Below are positions 1 to 11,216 of a stretch of 64,000 nt of DNA, piece by piece. The number at the start of each line of letters is the position of its first letter. The stretch's first letter is position 1. The DNA is taken from positions 8,702,001-8,766,000 of the forward strand of contig CAMRHE010000028.1 in assembly GCA_947044405.1 (NCBI GenBank). The letters run 5' to 3'. The notes under the pieces are model-generated. The model made no database searches and was not told the origin of the DNA. It saw nothing but the letters and a program-made list of their open reading frames with translations. The stretch is from Leptodactylus fallax. Lineage: Eukaryota; Chordata; Amphibia; Anura; Leptodactylidae. Position numbers and translations under genes: made by a program.

Positions 1-270
1 TTAACTCAGACATGGCCATTCATTGAGACTGGAGAGCTCAATGAGATGACTTTCTAAAAACTTTACGGGGGCCCTACTACATTTCTCTGTGGGGCCCTGT
101 GATATATGTGTACACATCTGTCCATTCTCAGCCCAGCCATAAGACCTAAACTTAAAGCTATAGTGTACAGCCATATTACATGGACATGTCCACACCACTT
201 ATATGATATCCTGACACCACCAACTACTGCAATAGGAAATACAGTCATTACAACAGTGTGTTTATATATA

Positions 271-1898
271 CAGTGCCTTGAGAAAGTATTCGGCCCCTTG
301 AACTTTTCAACCTTTTGCCACATTTCAGGCTTCAAACATAAGGATATAAAATTAAAATTTTTTGGTGAAGAATCAACAACAAGTGGGACACAATTGTGAA
401 GTGGAACGAAATTTATTGGATATTTTAAACTTTTGTAAAAAATAAAAAGCTGAAAAGTGGGACATGCAATATTATTCAGCCCCTTTACTTTCAGTGCAGC
501 AAACTCACTCCAGAACTTCAGTGAGGATCTCTGAATGATCCAATCTTGTCCTAAATGACTGATGATGATAAATATAATCCACCTGTGTGTAATCAGGTCT
601 CCGTATAAATGCACCTGCTCTGTGATAGTCTCAGGGTTCTGTTTAAAGTGCAGAGAGCATCATGAAGACCAAGGAACACACCAGGCAGGTCCGTGATACT
701 GTTGTGGAGAAGTTTAAAGCCGGATTTGGATACAAAAAGATTTCCCAAACTTTAAACATCCCAAGGAGCACTGTGCAAGCGATCATATTGAAATGGAAGG
801 AGTATCAGACCACTGCAAATCTACCAAGACCCGGCCGTCCCTCTAAACTTTCATCTCAAACAAGGAGAAGACTGATCAGAGATGCAGCCAAGAGGCCCAT
901 GATCACTCTGGATGAACTGCAGAGATCTACAGCTGAGGTGGGAGAGTCTGTCCATAGGACAACAATCAGTCGTACACTGCACAAATCTGGCCTTTATGGA
1001 AGAGTGGCAAGAAGAAAGCCATTTCTCAAAGATATCCATAAAAAGTCTTCTTTAAAGTTTACCACAAGCCACCTGGGAGACACACCAAACATGTGGAAGA
1101 AGGTGCTCTGGTCAGATGAAACCAAAATCGAACTTTTTGGCCACAATGCAAAACGATATGTTTGGCGTAAAAGCAATACAGCTCATCACCCTGAACACAC
1201 CATCCCCACTGTCACACATGGTGGTGGCGGCATCATGGTTTGGGCCTGCTTTTCTTCAGCAGGGACAGGGAAGATGGTTAACATTAATGGGAAGATGGAT
1301 GGAGCCAAATACAGGACCATTCTGGAAGAAAACCTGTTGGAGTCTGCAAAAGACCTGAGACTGGGACGGAGATTTATCTTCCAACAAGACAATGATCCCA
1401 AACATAAAGCAAAATCTACAATGGAATGGTTCACAAATAAACGTATCCAGGTGTTAGAATGGCCAAGTCAAAGTCCAGACCTGAATCCAATCGAGAATCT
1501 GTGGAAAGAGCTGAAAACTGCTGTTCACAAACGCTCTCCATCCAACCTCACTGAGCTCCAGCTGTTTTCCAAGGAAGAATGGGCAAGAATTTCAGTCTCT
1601 CGATGTGCAAAACTGATAGAGACATACCCCAAGCGACTTGCAGCTGTAATCGCAGCAAAAGGTGGCGTTGCAAAGTATTAACTTAAGGGGGCCGAATAAT
1701 TTGGCACGCCCCACTTTTCAGTTTTTTATTTTTTACAAAAGTTTAAAATATCCAATAAATTTCGTTCCACTTCACGATTGTGTCCCACTTGTTGTTGATT
1801 CTTCACCAAAAAATTAAAATTTTATATCCTTATGTTTGAAGCCAGAAATGTGGCAAAAGGTTGAAAAGTTCAAAGGGGTCAAATACTTGCGCATGGCA

Positions 1899-1901
<3 letters not shown>
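271..1901 (+). mobile_element. Full-length Tc1-like DNA transposon, copy 1 of family I
   Basis: The element begins CAGTGCCTTG and ends GGCACTG, and is flanked on both sides by TA (269-270 and 1902-1903), the Tc1/mariner target duplication. The ends form long inverted repeats of about 210 bases (271 to about 486, and about 1687 to 1901), the long inverted-repeat architecture known from fish and frog Tc1 elements. A complete transposase frame lies between them at 662-1681. A second copy of the family is at 44395-45999. Both ends sit in TA-rich sequence, as expected for TA targeting. Confidence 0.95.
662..1681 (+). CDS. Tc1-like transposase, apparently intact, 339 aa
   Basis: This enzyme would cut and paste its own element by binding the terminal repeats and cleaving at TA. 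The 339-residue length is normal for Tc1 transposases. Residues 1 to about 110 hold the paired-like helix-turn-helix DNA-binding region (KISQTLNIPRSTVQAII near 26-42), with a PGRPSK link at 57-62 and basic stretches such as QTRRRL. The catalytic part shows WSDET with Asp152, the glycine-rich box HGGGGIMVWACFS (about 186-198), QQDNDPKH with Asp243, and [11 protein letters not shown] with Glu278. The 34 residues between the last two acids give the DD34E signature. No frameshift or stop is seen from ATG to TAA, unlike the sister copy at 44784-45790. The start is the first ATG inside the left terminal repeat. Open and full length does not prove activity; age and transcription are unknown. Confidence 0.93.
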   Translation: MKTKEHTRQVRDTVVEKFKAGFGYKKISQTLNIPRSTVQAIILKWKEYQTTANLPRPGRPSKLSSQTRRRLIRDAAKRPMITLDELQRSTAEVGESVHRTTISRTLHKSGLYGRVARRKPFLKDIHKKSSLKFTTSHLGDTPNMWKKVLWSDETKIELFGHNAKRYVWRKSNTAHHPEHTIPTVTHGGGGIMVWACFSSAGTGKMVNINGKMDGAKYRTILEENLLESAKDLRLGRRFIFQQDNDPKHKAKSTMEWFTNKRIQVLEWPSQSPDLNPIENLWKELKTAVHKRSPSNLTELQLFSKEEWARISVSRCAKLIETYPKRLAAVIAAKGGVAKY

Positions 1902-1945
<44 letters not shown>

Positions 1946-1952
1946 CATATAG
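1902..1952. repeat. (TA)n microsatellite
   Basis: A TA dinucleotide run follows directly on the right end of the Tc1 element and supplies its target duplication. From 1953 to 2628 I see no gene or recognisable repeat. Confidence 0.9.
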
Positions 1953-2628
1953 TAATATCACATGGGCAATATAACATTTCAGCAGGCCCAAATGTAACCC
2001 AAAGCAACAGTCAAGCAAGCACCATGGATGGACGAGGACACTGCTAGTCTGCACATCTATCAGCAATCTTAGAAATCCTCCATTGTTTACACTTCCATAA
2101 TTCCTTTCTGTCATACGTTGTACAGGCTACTAAATATATATATATGTAGGCTATTAAATGCTGCTGACATAGAAAGCGTAGGCAGAAACAACAGCAAAGA
2201 TTCATGACTCAGTGACAAACACAGCTCTGCTACATCTGTAACTGAACCCCCAGTGTCTTGAATGGGTGCAACTTACTACTCTGCATCTGTGGCAGAATTT
2301 GGATATGTTACAATTCAGCTTTGGATGCAAACACCATTGGAAGGTTTTTTCCTAGTATGTTTGTGAGCAAGTCTGCCATATGCTCCACTAAAAAAGCAAG
2401 TTAATTACCGAAGATAAATTACATCAAAAGGAAGGCAAAACTGCTACAGATTGACGGAGCTGTTGATCAACAGGACATTACTCGTGTGCTGAGGGAATAT
2501 TCATTTTCAGATCTGCTGAAAATGTGCAATCGTTTTAAGTGCACTTATTTTAGAATGAGAAATAAACAGATAGACTGGAAATAAAGCGGCATTTATAAAC
2601 TCAAATACATCCAAAGACTTATAGTACC

Positions 2629-3448
2629 AAAGCAAGTAGACAGAGACTTGGCTGTAGGAGATAACACCCAAAGCAAGTAGGCAGAGACTTAGCTGTAGGA
2701 GATAACGCCCAAAGTAAGTAGGCAGAGACTTGGCTGTAGGAGGTAACACCCAAAGCAAGTAGGCAGAGACTTGGCTGTAGGAAGTAATACCCAAAGCAAG
2801 TAGGCAGAGACTTGGCTGTAGGAGGTAACATCCAAAGTAAGTAGGCAGAGACTTGGCTGTAGGAGGTAACACCCAAGGCAAGTAGGCAGAGACTTGGCTG
2901 TAGGAGGTAACACCCAAGGCAAGTAGGCAGAGACTTAGCTGTAGGAGGTAACACCCAAGGCAAGTAGGCAGAGACTTGGCTGTAGGAGGTAACACCCAAA
3001 GCAAGTAGGCAGAGACTTGGCTGTAGGAGGTAACACCCAAGGCAAGTAGGCAGAGACTTAGCTGTAGGAGGTAACACCCAAGGCAAGTAGGCAGAGACTT
3101 GGCTGTAGGAGGTAACACCCAAGGCAAGTAGGCAGAGACTTGGCTGTAGGAGGTAACACCCAAAGCAAGTAGGCAGAGAAATGGCTGTAGAAGGTAACAC
3201 CCAAGGCAAGTAGGCAGAGACTTAGCTGTAGGAGGTAACACTCAAGGCAAGTAGGCAGAGACTTGGCTGTAGGAGGTAACACCCAAAGCAAGTAGGCAGA
3301 GAAATGGCTGTAGGAGGTAACACCCAAAGCAAGTAGGCAGAGACTTGGCTGTAGGAGGTAACACCTAAGGCAAGTAGGCAGAGACTTGGCTGTAGGAGGT
3401 AACACCCAAAGCAAGTAAGCAGAGACTTGGCTGTAGGAGGAAATACCC
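2629..3448. repeat. 41-bp minisatellite, 20 tandem units
   Basis: The unit reads roughly AAAGCAAGTAGGCAGAGACT followed by TGGCTGTAGGAGGTAACACCC. Counting from 2629 to 3448 gives 820 bases, exactly 20 units of 41. Variation is limited to a few sites (AAAGC/AAGGC, CTTGG/CTTAG/AATGG, AACACC/AATACC). Because 41 is not a multiple of three and the minus strand of the unit has no stop, all three minus frames stay open across the array. The long translations there are by-products of the repeat, not genes. Confidence 0.97.
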
Positions 3449-4596
3449 AAAGGTCCCCCCACAATATAAGAAAGTATAATCAATGGCATTAATAAGTCTG
3501 GGACTCTGTTACAGATTTTGGTTCTTCTAGTTATGCCCTGGGACATAGAGGTCACAACTGTAACGTTATCCTATATCTGGTGGAGTCTGTAGGAAACAGA
3601 GTAAACAGTTAGGAGGTTACACCAGGAATCCAAGGAGAACATGCTCATGCAGCGGTGTAACCATAAAGGGTGTAGATGTTTTGGTTGCATCCAGGACCTA
3701 GAGTACCTTATGCCCAATATAACGTGACCAATACTATAAATGAGGTGTCATAGTTGGGTGGCCCTGATACAGATTTTGCATTAGGCCCAGAAACATAAAG
3801 TTTACCTAACCTTTAAACAAACTGCGTAAATTAATAGTACAGTGTGTGTGTATATGAGGAGTAACACTAGTTCTGGCCACTATAGGACTTGTATTTTGTA
3901 TTATTTAGCGTTTTTCCCATTTGCAGGCCCTATCTATTGTCTGTAGTTCTCTCTGAGCTGGTACGTGGAGACTAGCTGCCATACAGTAAGTAAAGGAAAA
4001 TCTGTTCCATAACTTTCTGTCACTCAGAAACAGTCCCAGAACCATGGAGGACACACATTAAAAAGTACTGACCTGTAGTGATGTGAATTAAGTACTTTGG
4101 TCTTGACAGAAAGCTCCAGCATCATACTATCATACTAAACCTGTGTTTCTGCTGTTATTTCTCTCTTCTTCTCCGCTCTCCTCCCCCTTCCCTCTCCATA
4201 GACTTCTATAGATATGTGTAATCCGAGTTATGTGATCTGCAGTCCATCTCATGATGGATATAGTAGAATTTTCAGAGTGAAAGTCAGTTTAGCAGAGGGA
4301 GTATGGGGCAGGGAAGCCATTGGATAAGAGGAGAAAGAGGTATTTTTGTCTGATAAGATAAATTACAAAGTTTTTCAGAATCACCTGTACTATTGATTGA
4401 TGCAAAGATTGTTGAAAAAGTTAGTGACCCTTTAGCAAATTTAAATATTATCATCCATCTATGGGACAGCTGGGATCCCGACTAATCACATTAATGGGAT
4501 CCCCCCCTTGTATGAATGGATTGGTAGTATAGCATGTGCACTGCTGCTACATTCATTTCTGACTGCTGAAAAGAGCTGAGTGGGCGGTCCTTTCAG
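3449..4596. other. No gene or repeat recognised
   Basis: This is ordinary mixed-composition intergenic sequence. I see no splice-phased reading frame, RNA gene or tandem structure in it. Confidence 0.6.
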
Positions 4597-4765
4597 TTTA
4601 TGGAATCTGTCCAGCATGATGTCATCCTATATGACAAGTTACTTCACTAGTGGGTAGGTGGAGGGTCTATAATAGCTTTGTAGAAGTTTATGGAATCTAT
4701 CCAGTGTGATGTCATCACGTGAAACACGTTATATCACTAGTGAGTAGGTGGTGGGTCTGCACACT
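4597..4765. repeat. Short direct repeat, two units of about 90 bp
   Basis: The block TTTATGGAATCTGTCCAGCA, with its continuation ATGTCATC...CACTAGTGGGTAGGTGG, occurs at about 4597 and again, diverged, at about 4688. From 4766 to 5566 nothing further is recognised. Confidence 0.7.
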
Positions 4766-5566
4766 CAGCTGCACTAGTGCCCAGTATTAACTGGGCAAGA
4801 TAAAGAATGAATCAACTAATAAGGAAATATCAGTCATGTACAACATCCCAACAGTAGGAAAAGTAAAATTGAGCTTGTGCTTGGCAGATAGAGGCAAGCA
4901 GCAGCTGACGTGATAGAGGGGGCCATATGTTTCATGCTGTAAATGCTTCTATATTTTAGCTGACTGCTCGGTGGAGGAATTTACATATTAAAAGGTTGTT
5001 GACTTGCTTTATCTTCAGAAAGACGGTGGGCAGATTTTTCAATGTATTAACTCTAGATTTCTGGTGAAAAACACATTAGAAAATAGAGCATTTGGGTCAA
5101 AAAACATATTTATAAAGCCCCTGTGGGACACAACATTTTAACCGATATTTATAGATGGAGATAATAATCATCATGAATTAGTGCAGCACTTGGGTCAAAG
5201 AGTGTGGTCCTAGTTATTGGACAACCCAGTCTACATGTTCAATCAAAACAACATGGACAACAAAGTGGAGGTCGGATTCACAGGGTTGACTTCTATAGGC
5301 CAGAAGAGCTAGAACCTATAGACTTGAGAGGTTCATGTATTAAAGTCTTAGGAAATGTTCGATGATTCCATTTGGTAAGGTGCCATAAAAATTGCATGCT
5401 ACCTCTTGACTTCAGTATTGATTCCTCAAAGGTGCACAATATGATTTCTGATAAAAACTGATACTTTTTAGTCCCCAGAATCCTCATGGGAGGTTCATGT
5501 GAAGGCTGTGAATGTACACATTTTTGAAGATAGATTGTCTGTAACCATCTTAGTGACATCAGAAAC

Positions 5567-6313
5567 CCAGCCATGATGCCCTTATCGTGGTCGGGTTATC
5601 TTCTCATACATGTAGTGTCCTCCTGATAACCAGCTATGATGTCCTTATTGTGGACAAGTTATCTTCTCATACATGAAGTGCTGTGATAACCAGCCATGAT
5701 GTCCTTTTTGTGGTCAAGGTTATCTTCTCATACATGTAGTGTCCCTCCCGATAACCAGCCATGATGTCCTTATTGTGGTCGGGTTATCTTCTCATACATG
5801 TAGTGTCCTCCTGCTAACCAGCCATGATGTCCTTATTGTGGTCGGGTTATCTTCTCATACATGTAGTGTCCTCCTGATAACCAGCTATGATGTCCTTATT
5901 GTGTCTGGGTTATCTTCTCATACATGTAGTGTCCTTCCTGATAACCAGCCATGATGTCCTTATTGTGGTCGGGTTATCTTCTCATACATGTAGTGTCCTC
6001 CTGATAACCAGCTATGATGTCCTTATTGTGGACAAGTTATCTTCTCATACATGAAGTGCTGTGATAACCAGCCATGATGTCCTTATTGTGGTCGGGTTAT
6101 CTTCTCATACATGTAGTGTCCCTCCTGATAACCGGCCATGATGTCCTTATTGTGGTCAGGTTATCTTCTCATACATGTAGTGTCCCTCCTGATAACCGGC
6201 CATGATGTCCTTATTGTGGTCGGGTTATCTTCTCATACATGTAGTGTCCCTCATGATAATAGCCATGATGTCTTTATTGTGATCGGCTCATCTTCTCATA
6301 CATGTAGTGTGGA
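5567..6313. repeat. 62-63-bp minisatellite, about 12 units
   Basis: The unit starts CCAGCCATGATGTCCTTATT, continues GTGGTCGGGTTATCTTCTCA and ends ACATGTAGTGTCCTCCTGATAA. The GCCATGATG or GCTATGATG core recurs about every 63 bases from about 5570 to 6265. Two units (near 5640 and 6010) share the variant GTGGACAAG...CATGAAGTGCTG. This suggests that a block of several units was duplicated as a higher-order repeat. Confidence 0.95.
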
Positions 6314-7398
6314 GTCTCAAATAGCCTGACAGCTTGTTTTTGCCATCTAGTCAACTCATGAAATGACAAACTAAACTTGACGACCTTTAGTAATGATAAA
6401 GATACGCCGGCATACAAATGCACAAGACGACCATCCCCTTACAGTACCCATATTGTGCATTTTACTACAATGCGTCAGGTTCCTCTCCGGGGAAGCAGTC
6501 TTGAATTCCTTGTGATATCATTATCATAATAGTTACAAATGACTCTCCTCATGCATTTCCCTAGCAGCGCTCCAGTTCCGTAACACTATATCCATCATAA
6601 ATATCTTTTATTTCCGCCCACTAATCCTTGGTGACTAGTGAATGCCACAAATTGGAAAGATGCAGGGAGCTCGGAGGTTTAGAGAGGAAAATCTGTCACA
6701 GCCGTAAAATGTTATTGGAACAGGTGTGTTTTGCCTTTGAAAAAGCATTCAGGCATAAGAAGATGTTATAGCAGCTGCTAAATGTAAATGCTGAAATCCT
6801 GCCAAAGTGGGTTTTTTCCTCTTATTTTTTTATTTTTTTTTTTTTACTTTTATTCTAGTACAAATCATAGTTGCATTGACCAGGCGAATCTCCTGCTTTT
6901 CTCCATATCATCATAAATCCTATCCATCGCCTTTCGTACTTATGAATTGAATAAAAAATGTTCTGTAAATGTAAACCATTAAAAATGAGATTTTTGAGTG
7001 AGTTTTCAACATTCACGATTCACACATAAGACTTCATAGAATGGAATATTATATAGAGATCTATCAGGCACCAGCTGGCAACTGTCAATATCTCATTATT
7101 ACAGATGGTAGAACCGAGTTGCGGGTTCTAGATTTTCAGAGAATCAGAAAAAGTTACTTATTGGCAAATCAAATGAAAAGGGAATTTTTGAAGATATCTG
7201 CATTTGCAGAGGTGGTGATAGGATCAATTGGTCGGGATAGGGAGTCATAATGATTCATTAATAACTTGCATGTTTGGGTTCATCATGGTGAATTTATGAT
7301 ACAAAATATACAGTGAAAAGGGGAATATAACGGCAGATATAGAAGGAATCTATAGGAGTACCTAGCTCTGTATGAGCGACTCAAAGTAGAGAAATAGA
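6314..7398. other. No gene recognised
   Basis: There is a T-rich tract near 6816-6845 and a short open stretch at 7041-7250 without family similarity. I see nothing I would annotate as a gene. Confidence 0.55.
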
Positions 7399-7472
7399 TG
7401 GATAGACAGATATATAGATAGACAAATAGAAGGATAGATAGATAGATAGATCGATAGATAGATAGATAGATA
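7399..7472. repeat. (GATA)n microsatellite
   Basis: Imperfect GATA/GACA tetranucleotides run up to the left end of the foldback MITE. The final TA of the array is the element's target duplication. Confidence 0.9.
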
Positions 7473-8017
7473 CAGGTGCATCTCAATAAATTAGAATATC
7501 TCTGAAACATTCATTCATTTCAGTAATTCAGTAATACAATCCATAATCAGCGTCTTCCATGACTGTGTGTCCTACTGAACCAGACTGAGGGACCATTTAA
7601 AGGCTTAGGAAACCTTGGCAGGTGACACTGAATTTACAATACTGAACTTTTTTACAATATTCTAATTTTCTTAGATTTTGGTTTTCATTACCTGTAATCC
7701 ATAATCAACATTTACAGAAATAAAACACTTGAAATAGAACACTCTGTGTGTAAAGAATCTAGAAAATATAGGAGGGCACTTTTTTAATTTAATTACAGAT
7801 AATGAAAACCCAAATCTAAGAAAATTAGAATATTGTAAACAAGTTCAGTATTGTAAATTTAGTGTCACCTGCCAAGGTTTCCTAAGCCTTTAAATGGTCC
7901 CTCAGTCTGGTTCAGTAGGACACACCATCATGGAAGACGCTGATTATGAATTGTATTACTGAATTACTGAAATGAATGAACATTTCAAAGATATTCTAAT
8001 TTATTGAGATGCACCTG
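7473..8017. mobile_element. Foldback MITE, 545 bp, TA target
   Basis: The ends are CAGGTGCATCTCAATAAATT and its complement ending GCACCTG, flanked by TA on both sides (7471-7472 and 8018-8019). Nearly the whole element is self-complementary. Blocks such as CCATAATCAGCGTCTTCCAT, ACTGAGGGACCATTTAAAGG and CCTTGGCAGGTGACACT on the left recur as reverse complements on the right. The arms are about 240-270 bases around a short centre near 7740. There is no coding capacity. TA target and long inverted repeats point to mobilisation by a Tc1/mariner-type transposase. Confidence 0.92.
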
Positions 8018-8239
8018 TATATACATATTGGGAAGAAAACTCTTATGGGCCCACAAGCCTCATGGACCAGGAAGCACCCTCTACACCCCCTCAAGTTATG
8101 CCCCTATGCAGGAGATCACCACTGCTTAGACAGATCGTCTGATTGGAAGAATTGTCCTGTAGTGATCCATTCTGTACTACAAGTTAAATTTGATGTCACA
8201 TCCCAAGCCTAGTGTGCAAACAGTATGGACCCAAACTAT

Positions 8240-8960
8240 CAGAAGGTGTCTGCACCACATTGGGCTACTAGCTAGATGTCCAGCTACAGGTGTTTCATTG
8301 ACCTCACACCACCGCTCTAAATGTTTATCATAGTGCACACCAAGATGGCAGTGGAGGCTGGAATGGAGGTCTGTCCTCTTCAGTGATGAGCCCTGGAATG
8401 AAGGTCTATGCTCTTCAGTGATGAGCCCTGCTTTTGTCTTGGACACGATAGCTGGACTGGTCTTTAGACCACGTGGGCAACATCATGAAGAGGCCTTCAC
8501 AAGGGAACATCACACAGGTTTATTCCTGGAATTATGGTGTGGGGTGGCATAAAGAATGGTAGCTGGACCACTCTAGTCTTCATCTCAGGTACGATAACAG
8601 CTCAGCGTTACATTGATTTGGTCAGGGAACCATTGGTGCGGCCATTTCTTCAAAGTGTTCCAGGAGCCATTTTTCAATGACAGGCTTCATGTTGCTTGTG
8701 CTCCTGTGAGCAACCTGCGTGGCCTAAATGTGCTACCATGGCCTGCAGCGTCTCTTGACTTGTCACCCATCTAAGATGTCATTGGTCGACAATTGCAAAA
8801 GGAACGGCCAGCAGCCAACCTCGATGATTTGCCCAGGTGCAGCGTGACATAACATTTCACAGAGAACCATAAATGACCTCATTGATAGCAGGCAATGATG
8901 TGTAAAACATTTCTGCATGTCTATCCAACCTGGGATTTCCAGAATTCCAAGACTTTTCCT
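8240..8960 (+). pseudogene. Degenerate Tc1-like transposase remnant (family III type)
   Basis: Translated in shifting frames, this stretch shows a decayed Tc1-like transposase. Recognisable parts are a SDE-like stretch near 8380-8435, IMVWGGI near 8532-8552, a TAQRYIDLVREPLV-type block near 8600-8640, PGAIFQ near 8660-8680 and WPA...LDLSPI near 8738-8772. Several stops and frameshifts interrupt it. The SPDLSPI form of the last motif differs from the SPDLNPIE of the intact copy at 662, so this belongs to another Tc1 lineage, probably that of the element at 32.3-34.3 kb. I could not define its terminal repeats. Confidence 0.72.
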
Positions 8961-9591
8961 ACTTGGTGTGGCAGATTCAATGTTGAGAAGGGTAAATAGA
9001 TAAGTTAGATAGATTATGAGATGATATATAGTATATTTAGTTAGATACAGTATGACAGTATGTGCTGTTTATATTGCTAATGTGACTACCACCTTTGTAC
9101 CCCTTATATCTAGACCTCAAAAACAACTAATGGTCCACAAACCATGCAGAAAAGTGCTAAGAAGAAAGTGAAATGATGAATTTCTACTAAGCAAACACTA
9201 ATGTAATTATTCTAGATGGAGCCGTCTTATATAAATACAGGTTTATTTCATACTTGCCAACCCTTTTAGAACGTCCAAGAGGCTCCTGAAACAAAGGCTG
9301 ACCTCCCCGAGCTGGGAAATCTCCTGGGCCCTGCAAAATCTACTGCATCCACTGTGCTCTCTGTACTTCTATACATGATGTGGGCCCGCTAGGTAGCAGA
9401 AAAAGGGGTGTGGTCAGCACATTTTTAAAGGGGTGGCAATCATGCTCCAAGAGGGGTGTTGTTTCATGAAGCAGGGGTGAACATTTTTGTGACACACTCA
9501 GAGGCGTAACTAGCAAAGACTGGGACCCTTAGCAAACTTTTGACTTGGGGCACACCCCCTAGGGCATACCACCCATATTCTTGGACCCCAT
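8961..9591. other. No gene recognised
   Basis: Unremarkable sequence with a short TAGATA-rich patch near 9000-9055. Confidence 0.5.
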
Positions 9592-10351
9592 ATAGTATAA
9601 CACCCCATTTACACACACTATAATGCTCCAAAGCGGCCCCTGCACACAGTATAATGTCACATAGCGGCCCCTCCATGCAGTATTATGTCACATAGTGGCC
9701 CCTCCACACAGTATAATGTCCCATAATGGCTACTCCACCCAGTATTATGTCCCATAGCGGCCCCCTCCACACAGCATAATGTCATATAGCGGCCCCTCCA
9801 CACAGTATTATGTCACATAGCGGCCCCTGCACACAGTATTATGTCACATAGTGGCCCCTCCACACAGTATAATGTCCCATAGTGGCCCCTGCACACAGTA
9901 TTATGTCCGATAGTGGCCCGTGCACACAGTATAATGTCCCACAGTGGCCCCTGCACACAGTATAATGTCCCACAGTGGCCTCTGCACACAGTATAATGTC
10001 CGAGAGTGGCCCCTCCACATAGGGTATAATGTCCCATAGTGGCCCCTGCACAGTATAATGTTCCATAGTGGTCCCTCCACACAGTATAATGTACAATAGT
10101 GACCCCTGCACACAGTATTATGTCCCATAGTGGCCCCTCCACACAGTATAATGTCCCATAGTGGCCCCTCCGCACAGTATAATGTCCCATAGTGGCCCCT
10201 CCACACAGTATTATGCCCCATAGTGGCCCCTGCACACAGTATAATGTTCCATAGTGGCCTCTACACACAGTATTATGTCCAATAGCAGCCTCCATACAGT
10301 ATAATGTCTCTCAGTGGCCCCTCCACAGTATTATGCCACATTGTGGCCCCA
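9592..10351. repeat. 31-bp minisatellite, about 24 units
   Basis: The unit is roughly GTATAATGTCCCATAGTGGC plus CCCTCCACACA, repeated with point changes (CCTGCACACA, TATTATGT, CATAGCGG). The minus strand is free of stops in several frames over many units, which yields spurious open frames. Edge units at both ends are more diverged. Confidence 0.95.
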
Positions 10352-10425
10352 AGGGTGTTTGTGGCAATTATTACAAACATTTCAGGTTCAATAGAACCCT
10401 ACATTTTTGGGGTACACCATCCATG

Positions 10426-10620
10426 AACTATTATTATACTCTGGATCTTTTCAGTCCCCAGAGTATAAAGATTGGAGGCCCAAACATAAACATAGGGGAG
10501 GTGACAGACATAAAAACCAGTGGTACTTACCTCTCCTGGGCTCGCTGGGCCCCCTAAGGTCCCATGGACGCACTTTACACTACAGACTTCCGGGCAGTCC
10601 CACCCAGTGGTGACAAGTAG
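10426..10620. repeat. Dispersed frog repeat, ATTATTATACTCTG family
   Basis: The stretch from ATTATTATACTCTGG through GGAGGCCCAA to a donor-like end matches the layout of the repeats at 61145-61330 and 61507-61925. All have an ATTATACTCTG end, a GGAGGCCCA block and a C-rich stretch ending near a TCACCT or TTACCT motif. Confidence 0.6.
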
Positions 10621-10722
10621 TGATTATTTATATACCGGATATTTATATATTTACACAAGTTTGAGTTTAAAAATATTTTTTTTTGCCTTATATGAAATCC
10701 CAATCAATGTTTCTTTGTGATC

Positions 10723-10912
10723 TGAAATGTTAGGCGGTATACTGTAATAACATAATACATCCCCAAACTATATAGTCCTCTAAGTTTAACCCATTATTTC
10801 ATGAAATATTAGGCGGTATACTGTAAGAATATAATACATACTCAAACATGAGCACTAGTAATACTATATAGTCCATAAGTTTAACCAGTTATTTACTAAA
10901 ATGTTAGGTGAC
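10723..10912. repeat. Tandem duplication with unit about 85-90 bp
   Basis: The sequence GAAATGTTAGGCGGTATACT through AGTTTAACC is repeated at about 10723 and 10813. A third partial copy starts near 10897 (AAAATGTTAGGTGAC). Confidence 0.75.
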
Positions 10913-10918
10913 AATCAG

Positions 10919-11216
10919 TTAAAGGGTGAGTCCACTGTGGGAATCTGGTAAAATGGCCCACCAACGATAAGCTGACACCAGGGTGTCCCATTGCCTTTAA
11001 TGATCAGTTGTACTCTGCAGGGGAACAGGTTGCAAGAATTATTTTTCCCTGCAGCACCACCACAGGAGAAACAAAGCATTACAGTTCCCATTAAAGTTAA
11101 CAGTCTGTCCTCAAAATGCAAACATTTACTGGGTCCTCCAGGTCAGAAATGCTCTTTGTCACTGCCCTTTGCTCTGGCCTATAAATGAGGGTCCTTAACA
11201 AGGTGATCCCCTTTAA
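10919..11216. mobile_element. TTAA-flanked MITE-like element, 298 bp
   Basis: The block opens TTAAAGGGTGAGTCC (10919) and closes with GATCCCCTTTAA (ending 11216). TTAA at both borders and AAAGGG/CCCTTT ends fit the piggyBac-like target preference seen for the repeats at 16339, 28198 and 53441. It is non-coding. Confidence 0.6.

Noticed and set aside
2507..3555. Long minus-strand frames with SLCLLALGVTSYSQVSAY repeats
   Set aside because: All three minus frames are open through the 41-bp array, which is what a stop-free unit produces; no start or splice context supports a protein.
5567..6313. CRISPR-like array of regular repeats
   Set aside because: There are no unique spacers between repeats; units are contiguous, and the genome is vertebrate.
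9813..10295. 160-codon minus-strand frame with YCVQGPLW repeats
   Set aside because: It is the translated 31-bp minisatellite.
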